Under the pieces are notes generated by a model, which was given only the letters and a program-made list of their open reading frames with translations, was not told the origin of the DNA and did not search any database. From Desulfobulbaceae bacterium (lineage in GTDB: Bacteria; Bacteroidota; Ignavibacteria; Kapaibacteriales; UBA2268): a stretch of 64,000 nt of DNA. The stretch covers positions 79,818-143,817 of the forward strand of contig JAGXRP010000060.1 in the NCBI GenBank assembly GCA_018335795.1, given 5' to 3'. Of the stretch, positions 34,717 through 43,812 are shown one piece after another. Numbering within the stretch: the stretch's first letter is position 1; every line of letters starts with the position of its first letter. The position numbers and the translations under genes are program-made.

Positions 34717-35301
34717 ATGCTTGTTAGTAAACCGCATATTCTTTTAATTGATAATTTCGATTCATTTACTTATAATGTTGTCGAATTATTGCGAAAAATA
34801 GGTCACAGTTGCGATGTTGTGAGTTATGACAAATTCGATATCGAACGTACAGAATCTTACAGCCATATAATAATATCGCCGGGTCCCGGGCATCCTGACG
34901 AATACACAAAGCATTATGCTTTATTGAATAGATTCAAACATAATAAGAAAATACTTGGTATATGCCTCGGGCATCAGATTATTGCTCGATATTACGGTGG
35001 CGAATTAATAAATTTACCACAGGTTCGACACGGAATTGCATCAGAAATTCATTTGGAAGATGAAAAAGAAGTGCTATTCCGTGCTCTCAAAATACCGATT
35101 ATTGTTGGTCGTTATCATTCGTGGGCTGTTGCAGAATCCGATTTCCCAAAAAGTCTGAAAATCACATCAAATTCAGACGAAGGAATCATAATGTCGCTTC
35201 GACACGAAAGTGATGATGTTTGCGGTATTCAATTTCATCCAGAATCAATTATTACGAACCAAGGCGTTCAGATGCTCGCAAATTGGCTTAATTCGGATTG
35301 A
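34717..35301 (+). CDS. Class I glutamine amidotransferase, PabA/TrpG type
   Basis: A 194-aa glutaminase subunit that supplies ammonia to anthranilate or aminodeoxychorismate synthase. The family signature is complete: LIDNFDSFTYN at the start, the oxyanion loop SPGPGHPDE, the nucleophile Cys83 in GICLGHQ, and His-x-Glu in FHPESI. Pab and Trp versions cannot be told apart by sequence, and no synthase component I is adjacent. The gene stands alone with a GAGGTG ribosome site; its end overlaps a convergent gene by 14 bases. Confidence 0.93.
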   Translation: MLVSKPHILLIDNFDSFTYNVVELLRKIGHSCDVVSYDKFDIERTESYSHIIISPGPGHPDEYTKHYALLNRFKHNKKILGICLGHQIIARYYGGELINLPQVRHGIASEIHLEDEKEVLFRALKIPIIVGRYHSWAVAESDFPKSLKITSNSDEGIIMSLRHESDDVCGIQFHPESIITNQGVQMLANWLNSD

Positions 35302-35719
35302 TATTTATCATTGTTCCGATTTCTTCAATATCAATGTTATCCCAATTTTTTACAGGGCAAGCAAGAACCAATCCGTCTCCCTGTACTTGGAAAAAGTGTC
35401 GCCATTCAGTCGAATTCAATCCAACGGCAAGATTCATTTTGTTGCGAGCGATTTTCATTTGCGAAACAAAATCGGCAGGCATCAGATATAATTGAGATTT
35501 TTCGTCAACTTTAAGATAGTCTTTCAAATCAAATTTGCGTAATCGGCAAAATTCGTAAGCCAATTCCTCCATCCGTGTATTTACGTAGCAATAATCAGTC
35601 TTAATACGCAATTCAAAAATTCTGTCTTGGAAATAATCTTCCCAATAAAATTGCAAATATCCATTTGAAAATTCTATCTTTTCTATTCTCGAATCCGAGT
35701 TCAAATCCTCTATAGTCAT
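35288..35719 (-). CDS. Hypothetical protein, 143 aa
   Basis: A soluble protein with strand-helix alternation (IEKIEFSNGYLQFYWEDYFQ, RTDYC-like RIKTDYCYVNTRME) and a VGLNSTEWRHFFQVQGDGLV segment. It lies 14 bases downstream of the DNA glycosylase gene and is likely the end of the Bat-ogg transcript. It has no signal peptide. It overlaps the convergent amidotransferase gene by 14 bases. No family recognised. Confidence 0.65.
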   Translation of the reverse strand: MTIEDLNSDSRIEKIEFSNGYLQFYWEDYFQDRIFELRIKTDYCYVNTRMEELAYEFCRLRKFDLKDYLKVDEKSQLYLMPADFVSQMKIARNKMNLAVGLNSTEWRHFFQVQGDGLVLACPVKNWDNIDIEEIGTMININPN

Positions 35720-35733
35720 CTTATTCAGCTAAT

Positions 35734-36360
35734 TTATTTAAAAATCTCACCTGTTTCGTAACTCCAAAACAGTAAATCTAATTCGTCAATAGTAACGTTT
35801 ATGTCGGCTGCATAATTTTTAAATTCTTTTTCGATTTCTAAATATCTGCTGATAGTGCCAAGTTTGGGGATTTCGTTATAAAGTCCGCAATTAACAAGAT
35901 GCTTCAGGATATGGCGGTCCAAAATTGCCAAATCGCGACATCCGATATTACGTAGGAAATGGCTACTTTCCTTCATCCCGAATCCTTTCAAATTCTCTGT
36001 CAACCAACGCCTTTTGTTAAATGGCGAATCATCGGAATGCAGCATTTGTTCAATTTCATCATATTGCTCACGCATTTCCAATAATCGGCGAGCTTTTTGG
36101 TTGTGAAATCTGATATAATTCGCAGGATTTCGCAACAAAGGAGTTGGGTCGAATTCTTTATTTCGAAAATCAAGATTTTGCAATTCGAGTTGGACTACAT
36201 ATGCGTTTTTGGCTTTCGATTGCGGTGTGCAAATACAAAAACATAATTCATAGAAATAATCTGCTACTTTGACTTGGGAAAAATGCTCAATACTTGCGGT
36301 GATTTCTTGCCGTATCGCTGAATATTTTGCTTGTAGCTCGTCCGGAAGAGCTTTGCTCAA
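35734..36360 (-). CDS. ogg: 8-oxoguanine DNA glycosylase, Ogg2-type
   Basis: A 208-aa bifunctional N-glycosylase/AP lyase that removes 8-oxoguanine. It has the Ogg2 pattern: LKGFGMKESSHFLRNIG with the catalytic lysine (Lys130 in GMKES), and the Asp in AILDRHIL (Asp148). Upstream, SKAKNAYVVQLELQ and PANYIRFHNQKARRL match the family. It overlaps the BatA gene by 4 bases, so an oxidative-damage repair enzyme is made together with an aerotolerance protein. Confidence 0.92.
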   Translation of the reverse strand: MSKALPDELQAKYSAIRQEITASIEHFSQVKVADYFYELCFCICTPQSKAKNAYVVQLELQNLDFRNKEFDPTPLLRNPANYIRFHNQKARRLLEMREQYDEIEQMLHSDDSPFNKRRWLTENLKGFGMKESSHFLRNIGCRDLAILDRHILKHLVNCGLYNEIPKLGTISRYLEIEKEFKNYAADINVTIDELDLLFWSYETGEIFK

Positions 36361-37352
36361 GGTAATGTCCTCAAATATGTATAGCGGAAAAACAATTCTA
36401 CAAATAATAATACAAAGGCTACTATCACAAATGGCGGGAATTCTTCGTGAAATTTTTTGAATACCGATACATCAACCTTTGTGGTTTCTAATTCATCAAT
36501 TTCTTTGTAAATTTCTTGCAATGCTTTATTATTCGTAGCACGGAAATATTTCCCTTTAGTCATATTTGCAATTTGCTTCAAAATATCTTCATCAATTTGA
36601 ACTTCAAGATTGCGATATTGAGTACCGAATTGTGTTTTGATGGGGTATGGCGCCATACCGCGAGTACCAACACCAATTGTATAAACTCTGATTCCGTATG
36701 TTTGAGCAATTTCTGCCGCCGTCAGAGGTGCTACAAATCCGGCATTATTTACGCCGTCAGTCAGCAATACAACAACTTTACTTTTCGCTTTGCTGTCTTT
36801 AAGTCGCGAGACAGCCGTTGCCAAACCCATACCAATAGCGGTATTATCTTCCACCATACCTTCTTTAACAGTCGCAAGTAAATTCTTCAGCACAGCATGG
36901 TCAATCGTCACCGGGCAAAGTGTAAAGCTCTCGCCTGCGAAAACCACTAGCCCAATGCGGTCGTTTACTCTGTTTTCGACAAAATCAATTGCTGTTTTCT
37001 TAGCGGCTTCAATTCTATTCGGTTTAAAATCCTCTGCGAGCATAGAAGTCGAAACGTCAATCGCAATAATTATATCAATTCCTTCGGTCGAGACTGTTTG
37101 CGAGCTTGACGACGTTTGGGGGCGTGCCAAAGCCGTTACCAATAGCGCAAACGCTCCCACTCGCAATACAATCGGGAAGTGCCGCAGAATTTTACGAGGC
37201 GAAAGTTTTGCATTTTTGAAAGGCGTCTCAGTCGGAATTGTCAGCGTAGCATATTGCTTTTTTTGACGTAAAATATACCAAAGCAAAAAAATTGGAATTG
37301 CAATCATTACATAGAAATACTCGGGATTTGCAAAAGTTACTCCATCAAACAT
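36357..37352 (-). CDS. batA: BatA-like von Willebrand factor A membrane protein
   Basis: A 331-aa inner-membrane protein with a vWA domain in the periplasm or cytoplasm. Two N-terminal helices (about residues 7-27 and 55-75) precede a complete MIDAS: DxSxS in AIDVSTSMLAEDF, the Thr in the TAIGMGLA loop, and the Asp in LLTDGVNNAG. A C-terminal helix (FVIVAFVLLFVELFF) ends the protein. The ATG at 37352 follows GAGGAG. It belongs to the MoxR-Bat module that protects against oxygen stress in Bacteroides; exact molecular role unknown. Confidence 0.88.
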   Translation of the reverse strand: MFDGVTFANPEYFYVMIAIPIFLLWYILRQKKQYATLTIPTETPFKNAKLSPRKILRHFPIVLRVGAFALLVTALARPQTSSSSQTVSTEGIDIIIAIDVSTSMLAEDFKPNRIEAAKKTAIDFVENRVNDRIGLVVFAGESFTLCPVTIDHAVLKNLLATVKEGMVEDNTAIGMGLATAVSRLKDSKAKSKVVVLLTDGVNNAGFVAPLTAAEIAQTYGIRVYTIGVGTRGMAPYPIKTQFGTQYRNLEVQIDEDILKQIANMTKGKYFRATNNKALQEIYKEIDELETTKVDVSVFKKFHEEFPPFVIVAFVLLFVELFFRYTYLRTLP

Positions 37353-38310
37353 TGGTTTTCTCCTCAACTGATATTTCACTTGATTCCAACATGATTTTTC
37401 CTTTTGTTAGATTCACAAAAGCTACTGCCATTGTCATGCTATCAAGATTTTGTGTATCTGAAGGCGTAAATTTGGCGAATTTGGTCAAATCTGCAATTGA
37501 TAATATTTTATGTAGAATATCCAACGCTTCAATTGAATGTTCTCTGCTCCTTAATTCAGTTAAGATTTCGTCACTTGTCAATTCATGTGCATTAATATCG
37601 TAAATTCGGTGTATATATGTTCGCAAAATATCAGTCAAATCCGAATGATAGGCTTTGTGCCGCCCGGTTTGCCAGATATTCTTATTTTCCAATGCCTTAA
37701 GTGCTTGCAATGCCTCCAAATCTGCAGGAATTGTCGGGTCGTATTTTTCTATTACCGGGGCTTTAACTTTTCGTTTTCTTTTATAAAGTATTACAACAAT
37801 TGCAACAACAAGCAAACCCACGCCCAAAACAATTAAAATATAAGGTAAAATTTCTGAGAAAGTGATTGGTATTTCAATTGGACCTTTAATATCTTTCAAA
37901 CCGGCAGCTGTGTCAAGTTGGACAGTAGCAAAATACAGAACTAACTCATCAGTATTAGCTACAAATGGTGAATCATAATCCTTCCGCTCGTAAACAAATG
38001 GAATTGAAGGCAAACTAACCATTCCGGTATCAAAGGATGTCACTGTAATTATTCGCCTTAAAATCAAATTCTTATCGTTTTTGTTGGTGTCAATATTACC
38101 TATTTGAATTATATCGAATTTACCAATAGTGTCGCCCAAAAATGGGAAAGTGACTTTGTCTTCAGTTTGACCCCGAAATTCAAATGTCAAATTAACATGC
38201 TCGCCGATTAGTACATTATTTGTATCGGCGCTCACCTTCACTTCAGCGTTTTGAGAGAAAAGATTGACCGAAACAAAAATTAAAAATACTAAAAAAACTG
38301 TTATTTTCAT
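37345..38310 (-). CDS. BatD/DUF4381-like membrane protein
   Basis: A 321-aa protein with a signal peptide (MKITVFLVFLIFVSVNLFS), a beta-rich periplasmic part (about residues 20-155), one membrane helix (EILPYILIVLGVGLLVVAIV) and a cytoplasmic helical tail with KAYHSDLTDILRTYIHRIYD and HELTSDEILTELR, the DUF4381-like pattern. The start is uncertain: ATG codons at 38337, 38319 and 38310 are possible, and 38310 gives the cleanest signal. It overlaps BatA by 8 bases and follows the 1122-aa protein gene. Confidence 0.75.
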   Translation of the reverse strand: MKITVFLVFLIFVSVNLFSQNAEVKVSADTNNVLIGEHVNLTFEFRGQTEDKVTFPFLGDTIGKFDIIQIGNIDTNKNDKNLILRRIITVTSFDTGMVSLPSIPFVYERKDYDSPFVANTDELVLYFATVQLDTAAGLKDIKGPIEIPITFSEILPYILIVLGVGLLVVAIVVILYKRKRKVKAPVIEKYDPTIPADLEALQALKALENKNIWQTGRHKAYHSDLTDILRTYIHRIYDINAHELTSDEILTELRSREHSIEALDILHKILSIADLTKFAKFTPSDTQNLDSMTMAVAFVNLTKGKIMLESSEISVEEKTNV

Positions 38311-38326
38311 ACTGTTCATATTTTGA

Positions 38327-41300
38327 TTATCTGACAATATTAATTGGAATAGTTTGAATATTCATTTTCAAGCTACCTTGATTTTGGACAAATCGAACAA
38401 AATAAGAGCCTGAGGGCAAATTTGCAAAATTCAACGTGAAATTATAATTGCCCGGATATAAATTTCGGTTTATTATTGTCGCTCTCAATCTGCCACCGGA
38501 ATCAAATATCTCGGCACTTATTGTTGCTTCGGCATTTAACTCGAATTTCAAATTGCCATAATCTGCTATGGGATTAGGTGAAATTTTAAAATTCAGATGG
38601 TTTACCAAATTACCTGATACACTTGTGGGGTCACGAGTCAAGAAATAATTTGTTGCAGAAAAAAACCCTTGGGTACCTTCTTCGATTGACAAAACTCTCC
38701 AAATATATCGGGTATTGATAATTAAATCATTTAGCTGCAATGAATTCCCTGTTACAATTGTATCGAGAAATGGATTTTGAATCGAAAATCCTGAATTAAC
38801 CTGAACACGATATTGGGATATACCTTCAACTTGGGACCATTCCAAAGTAGTGTTCAATGGCACATACAAATTCGCATTTTCAGGACTAAGTAAAGTTGGG
38901 GCTTCAGCGATTGTTGTAAATTTCCATGCTTGAGACCAATCACCTGCACCATCAGAGCTAATTGCTCTTACTCGCCAATAAAAAACTTCTCTACCATCTG
39001 GGAGAAAAAGTTCAGTTGAAGTGTTAGTTCGGATTCCGTGAATCGTTTTGTAAATCTCCGAAAAATCCGGCAAATTAGAAATTTGCAATTCGTAAAATCC
39101 GGCATTTGTGGTTTCGGTCCAATTAAAATGCACTGAATCTACTACAAATCGAGTATTATTTGCCGGATAAGTCAAAGTAACATTCCCCGGTATTATTGGT
39201 TCATATTCGTAAAATGCCGAATAAATTCCGGTGGCATGAGTCCCAACCGCTATAAATGAGTCACTATGCCGAGCATCAATCATATCTACAACAACATTGC
39301 CAATGATATCTAATCCCTCTTTTTTCCAAACTGTCGAATTATCATTTAGGAAAGTTGTGCTGAAAAGTCCAATGCTGGTACCTGCGAAGTAAATTTTCTT
39401 ATTGCCTTGCTTCAATATTTCAATCCAATTAATTGCCGGACCGGCACCTGCACCTGAAGGCGTTTCTTCTAAATTTCCTGAAATCGAAACCCAAGACTCG
39501 CCTCCATCAGTTGAGCGAAAAATACTCAATAGATTATAATTGCTGTATGAAAATATTACATCATAAGCATTGTCTGGGTCAATGGCAATACTGCTAACGT
39601 ATCCTAAATTTATGCCCGAAGGAGTAATATTCACCGGAGTGGGATCGCCGACATCAGCATTATCTATTCTGAAAATGTTGCCTCGTGAAGTGCCGTAATA
39701 CAATACGTTGGCAGGATTTGACGAAACTTGAATTGCGGTTATCCTCTCGGTTTGAAGGTTTGAGGAAAAATCAATCCGTGTTTTTGAAAGGCTATCCCAG
39801 CCGATTGATGTCGAATCTACAGACTGAACCATCGGGATGGAAGTCAAATCATTGTTTCGCCACACCATTTTGCCACCGGCAAGGTACATTCGATTGTTGT
39901 TATTCGGGTCGAGTATGAAAGGAGTATTCCAGATAAAATCTCTGCCACCGATTGGGTCAATTCGCGTTTGAATAAGATTTTTGCCATTTTCATCTTGCTT
40001 GACACGATAAATTTTGATTGCAGGTTGAGATGATGAATTTTGCGAAGCGTAGTAATACTCAGCTCCTGCCGGAATTTGGCAACAGAATCCATCTGCTCGC
40101 AATGGCTCTGTCCATTTGTCCATCACATTCATGGTTTTTGCTATCATAGTGCCGTTGTCCTGCATTCCACCGATAATTTCTACGCTGTTGCGTTCAGAAT
40201 GTTCAATCGCAATGGAATAAAACTGAGTTGTATAATATCCATTATTCAAGGAAATCCACTCGACGACATCTGCTTCGCCGTCTAAAGTCACATGCACACC
40301 GCCATCGGAGCCTGTGTAAACGCGATTGTAATCATTACGTGAAAAGACAATGGCATGGTTATCGGCATGATGATTTGGGTAACGGAAGTTATAGTCGCAA
40401 TCTTCAAATGGACAAGTCCCGCCTATCCAAGCAAAATCCGGAGTGCGGAATCCGTTATCCGAGCGGTATAATGCTACTGCGCCGAGATAGACTATATCAG
40501 GATTGTCAGGTTTGACTTTGATTACCAGATTATATCCCCATTGCGAATTCATTTGTCCTTTGGTGCTGTCGGGTTTAGGTAAATTCATGGAACGGTCTTC
40601 CCATCTACCGTTTTCACCTGCACCGTTGCCGCCTAAGTAGGTATAATGCCACAAACTATGATAAAGCGAATCGCCGCGACTATTACGAGTTAATTTGCCG
40701 TAACCGGGCGTATTACCCACAAAATAGACCTGATTTTCATCAGAAGGTGCGATTCCGATAACAACTCTTTCGTAAACATTTGGGAATCCGGGAGGAGTGA
40801 TATTAGTCCAATCAATTCCATTTTCGGAACGATAAATTCCTTTTGTTTGTGAAGTATTTGATGATAATGTCGCATAAAAGACTCCATCGGAAGTTACAGC
40901 TATATCTGCTTGTCTGGCTCCTGAGCCTGCTCCCAGAGTAGTAGTCCAAGTCTTGCCTGCGTCAGTACTCTTCAAAATTCCATAATTTGCAGCAGCGACG
41001 TAAAGGTCATCGCGTTCCAATGGAGCAGTTGGGTCTATTACAATGTTCCAACAATAATCGAATGGATTATCCCAATTATTAGGTTTGCTTGTCGAAGTCA
41101 CGGGTATCACATCCCAAGATTGACCATTATTAGTAGATTTGAAAACTCCGTCGCCTTCTATGGCAGCAGAATTTCCAAAGTATTCGCCTGATGCATAGTA
41201 CCAATTATCTTCTTTCCCGGGGCGAGTGTCTTGAACTAAGCATGTAGATGAATGTAATTGGTCGTATCGTGTTGTTTTGTCCCAAAACGCTCCACCGTCC

Positions 41301-41695
41301 ACGCTACGCCACATACCACCCGAAACACCTCCTGCGATTATAATATTTTCGTTTCTGATGTCAATCCCAAGAGAGCGGGTTCTGCCTCCAATTTCGTATG
41401 GTCCTCGAACATCCCACATATCATCACTCATCAACATATCGCTGAGTAATTTCTTATCTTTCGGGATGAAAGTAGAAGTTATATATTTAAGAACTCTTGC
41501 ATTAATATGTGGAGGTAATTCTCCGGTTGCAGGGTCTGCATAACGTTCTATAAACCATCTGTGCTTTTCTTTTGTTATCGATGGTCCCGAAATGGTTGAT
41601 GAAGTGATTTCGACTTTGTTGTTTTCAGCATAATAGATATACGACAAAAACAAGCCAATAAACAACAAACTCATTAAATACTTAAACTTTTTCAT
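38327..41695 (-). CDS. 1122-aa T9SS-secreted BNR/VPS10-like propeller protein
   Basis: A large surface protein. A signal anchor covers residues about 5-24. Residues about 95-820 consist of sortilin/BNR-type propeller blades, each with an Asp-box (SVDGGAFWDKT, STNNGQSWDV, STDAGKTWTT, STDGGESWVS). Two FN3-like repeats follow (about 845-1030), then a T9SS sorting domain (SPNPIADYGNLKFEL, EIFDSGGRLRATI, NLPSGSYFVRF). Related in design to the protein at 26516. Unusually it lies inside the MoxR-Bat gene run, 33 bases after the DUF58 gene and overlapping the next gene's possible start. Confidence 0.87.
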   Translation of the reverse strand: MKKFKYLMSLLFIGLFLSYIYYAENNKVEITSSTISGPSITKEKHRWFIERYADPATGELPPHINARVLKYITSTFIPKDKKLLSDMLMSDDMWDVRGPYEIGGRTRSLGIDIRNENIIIAGGVSGGMWRSVDGGAFWDKTTRYDQLHSSTCLVQDTRPGKEDNWYYASGEYFGNSAAIEGDGVFKSTNNGQSWDVIPVTSTSKPNNWDNPFDYCWNIVIDPTAPLERDDLYVAAANYGILKSTDAGKTWTTTLGAGSGARQADIAVTSDGVFYATLSSNTSQTKGIYRSENGIDWTNITPPGFPNVYERVVIGIAPSDENQVYFVGNTPGYGKLTRNSRGDSLYHSLWHYTYLGGNGAGENGRWEDRSMNLPKPDSTKGQMNSQWGYNLVIKVKPDNPDIVYLGAVALYRSDNGFRTPDFAWIGGTCPFEDCDYNFRYPNHHADNHAIVFSRNDYNRVYTGSDGGVHVTLDGEADVVEWISLNNGYYTTQFYSIAIEHSERNSVEIIGGMQDNGTMIAKTMNVMDKWTEPLRADGFCCQIPAGAEYYYASQNSSSQPAIKIYRVKQDENGKNLIQTRIDPIGGRDFIWNTPFILDPNNNNRMYLAGGKMVWRNNDLTSIPMVQSVDSTSIGWDSLSKTRIDFSSNLQTERITAIQVSSNPANVLYYGTSRGNIFRIDNADVGDPTPVNITPSGINLGYVSSIAIDPDNAYDVIFSYSNYNLLSIFRSTDGGESWVSISGNLEETPSGAGAGPAINWIEILKQGNKKIYFAGTSIGLFSTTFLNDNSTVWKKEGLDIIGNVVVDMIDARHSDSFIAVGTHATGIYSAFYEYEPIIPGNVTLTYPANNTRFVVDSVHFNWTETTNAGFYELQISNLPDFSEIYKTIHGIRTNTSTELFLPDGREVFYWRVRAISSDGAGDWSQAWKFTTIAEAPTLLSPENANLYVPLNTTLEWSQVEGISQYRVQVNSGFSIQNPFLDTIVTGNSLQLNDLIINTRYIWRVLSIEEGTQGFFSATNYFLTRDPTSVSGNLVNHLNFKISPNPIADYGNLKFELNAEATISAEIFDSGGRLRATIINRNLYPGNYNFTLNFANLPSGSYFVRFVQNQGSLKMNIQTIPINIVR

Positions 41696-41728
41696 TTCGG
41701 TCTCTCCGGTTATTTTATTTGTTAAAAA

Positions 41729-42604
41729 CTATTTCCGTCGCTCTCGCTTTTTGAAGAAATTTTGGAGCGGAGCTATATAAGATTCATCTGTTCTGATTTT
41801 TATCATGTCAACTTTGTTGCGAGTGCAAATATTTGCCAGATTCTTTTGCATCGTTTCACGCCAAGATTTATATTCCTGTCGTATTTTTTTATCATTAGTA
41901 TCAATCCAATCCAAATTGCCGGTTTCGGGGTCAAATGTCCTTACTAAACCTATTTTGGGAAGTTCTTCCTCGTATTTATCGTAAATTTGGACTGCAATCG
42001 TATCATGCCGATTAGAAGCTATTTTGAGATGCTCGTCAAATCCCGGTGTAATAAAATCGGATACGAGAAATACGATACTTCTCTTTTTCATAACATTAGT
42101 CAAATACTTCAGTGCGTTCCCTACATCTGTTCCTTTTCCGGTTGGTGTGATTTCGAGTAGTTCTCGAATAATTCGCAAAGCATGTGTTTTGCCTTTTTTC
42201 GGAGGAATAAATTTCTCGATTTTATCACTAAAAAACAGAACGCCGATTTTATCATTATTTTGAATTGCCGAAAAAGTCAGCACAGCACAAAGTTCGGTAA
42301 CTAAATCCCTTTTGAATTGGGAATGTGTTCCAAAATTTTGAGAGCCTGAAATATCAACAAGCAACACAACAGTAAGTTCGCGTTCTTCCTCGAAAATTTT
42401 GACATAAGGGCTTGCATATCTTGCGGTTACGTTCCAGTCAATGGAGCGAATGTCATCGCCGACTTGATATTCACGAACTTCGCTGAATGCCATACCACGC
42501 CCTTTGAACACGCTGTGATAATCACCCGAAAACAATTGCTTAGTGATACCGCGTGTTTTAATTTCAATCTTGCGAACCTTTTTTATTAATTCGGTAGTAT
42601 CCAT
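41729..42604 (-). CDS. DUF58-domain protein of the MoxR-Bat module
   Basis: A 291-aa cytoplasmic protein with the DUF58 signature GDDIRSIDWNVTARYASPYVK (positions about 50-75) and a degenerate vWA fold (LLVDISGSQNFG). It normally works with a MoxR ATPase to control protein assembly or metal-dependent folding. It overlaps the MoxR gene by 1 base. Confidence 0.9.
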   Translation of the reverse strand: MDTTELIKKVRKIEIKTRGITKQLFSGDYHSVFKGRGMAFSEVREYQVGDDIRSIDWNVTARYASPYVKIFEEERELTVVLLVDISGSQNFGTHSQFKRDLVTELCAVLTFSAIQNNDKIGVLFFSDKIEKFIPPKKGKTHALRIIRELLEITPTGKGTDVGNALKYLTNVMKKRSIVFLVSDFITPGFDEHLKIASNRHDTIAVQIYDKYEEELPKIGLVRTFDPETGNLDWIDTNDKKIRQEYKSWRETMQKNLANICTRNKVDMIKIRTDESYIAPLQNFFKKRERRK

Positions 42605-43590
42605 TAGGGCACTTCGACGCTATTTAAAATTTCATTTATAATATCTTCCGATGTAATGTTCTCGGCTTCGGCTTCGTATGTAATGCCGATTCTATGGCGG
42701 AGGATATCGTGACATACTGCACGAACGTCTTCGGGTATTACATAACCGCGACGTTTGACAAAAGCGTAAGATTTTGCACCAAGTGCCAAATTGATTGAAC
42801 CGCGAGGAGAAGCGCCAAAAGATATTAATTGGTTGAGTTTGCTTAATTTATATTCTTGTGGGTATCGAGTTGCAAAAACAATATCAAGAATATATTGCTC
42901 GATTTTCTCATCCATATACACTTCTTTTACAGTATCGCGAGCTTTGAGAATCTCTTCTATATTGATAACTGAATTGGTCTTAGGGAATTCCTTAGCAATA
43001 TTTTGCCGAAGAATATACTTTTCTTCGTCGCGAGTCGGATAATTAATAATCAGTTTGAGCATAAAACGGTCAACTTGTGCTTCGGGCAATGGGTACGTCC
43101 CTTCTTGCTCAATTGGGTTTTGGGTAGCGAGTACCAAAAATGGCTCTTCGAGTTTGTATGTGTCATCGCCGATTGTGATTTGGCGTTCTTGCATGGCTTC
43201 GAGCAAAGCTGATTGAACTTTTGCCGGAGCACGGTTGATTTCGTCTGCAAGAATAAAATTAGCAAATAATGGTCCCTTTTTGACTGTGAAATCTTCTTTG
43301 CTGTGATTATAAATCATAGTACCGGTCAAATCCGCAGGCAATAAGTCGGGAGTAAACTGCAATCGGCTGAATTTGCCGTTAATTGCTTGCGAAAGAGTCT
43401 TAATAGCCAAAGTCTTTGCCAACCCGGGCACCCCTTCCAACAAAACATGTCCATTAGACAACAAGCCGATTAACAGTCGTTCTACCATATATTTCTGCCC
43501 AACAATGACTCGCCCTATCTCGTTCATCAAAAGGTCAACGAAAGCGCTTTCTTGCCTGATTCTTTCGTTCAATTCATTAATGTCAGTCAT
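42604..43590 (-). CDS. MoxR-family AAA+ ATPase
   Basis: A 328-aa AAA+ ATPase of the MoxR group. Walker A is GVPGLAKT (Lys59), Walker B is FILADEINRAPAK, and sensor and arginine-finger regions LATQNPIEQEGTYPLPEAQVD and GASPRGSINLALGAK are complete. MoxR proteins are chaperone-like and act with vWA proteins. It is the first gene of the minus-strand run, preceded by an AAGGAGATTG ribosome site. Confidence 0.95.
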   Translation of the reverse strand: MTDINELNERIRQESAFVDLLMNEIGRVIVGQKYMVERLLIGLLSNGHVLLEGVPGLAKTLAIKTLSQAINGKFSRLQFTPDLLPADLTGTMIYNHSKEDFTVKKGPLFANFILADEINRAPAKVQSALLEAMQERQITIGDDTYKLEEPFLVLATQNPIEQEGTYPLPEAQVDRFMLKLIINYPTRDEEKYILRQNIAKEFPKTNSVINIEEILKARDTVKEVYMDEKIEQYILDIVFATRYPQEYKLSKLNQLISFGASPRGSINLALGAKSYAFVKRRGYVIPEDVRAVCHDILRHRIGITYEAEAENITSEDIINEILNSVEVP

Positions 43591-43761
43591 TAAATCAATC
43601 TCCTTGAAGCATATTTTATTACATTTTTTATTTTTAAATTAACGAATACAAGATACTAAAATTATGATAAGTAGTACGATTTTGTACGATTTTTCGAGAA
43701 TAATTAAAGTTACGATGACAAAAATTTGCCTTATTCTCCCAAATACATTATATTGCAAAAA

Positions 43762-43769
43762 TATATTTG
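43762..43769 (+). promoter_or_regulatory. Candidate -7 box of the C69 dipeptidase gene
   Basis: TATATTTG on the plus strand, 43 bases before the ATG at 43813. The nearest TTG is too close, so only the -7 part is convincing. Confidence 0.35.
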
Positions 43770-43812
43770 TTCGTAATTTATTGATTTAAGTTAAATTTTA
43801 TAGGAAATATTT

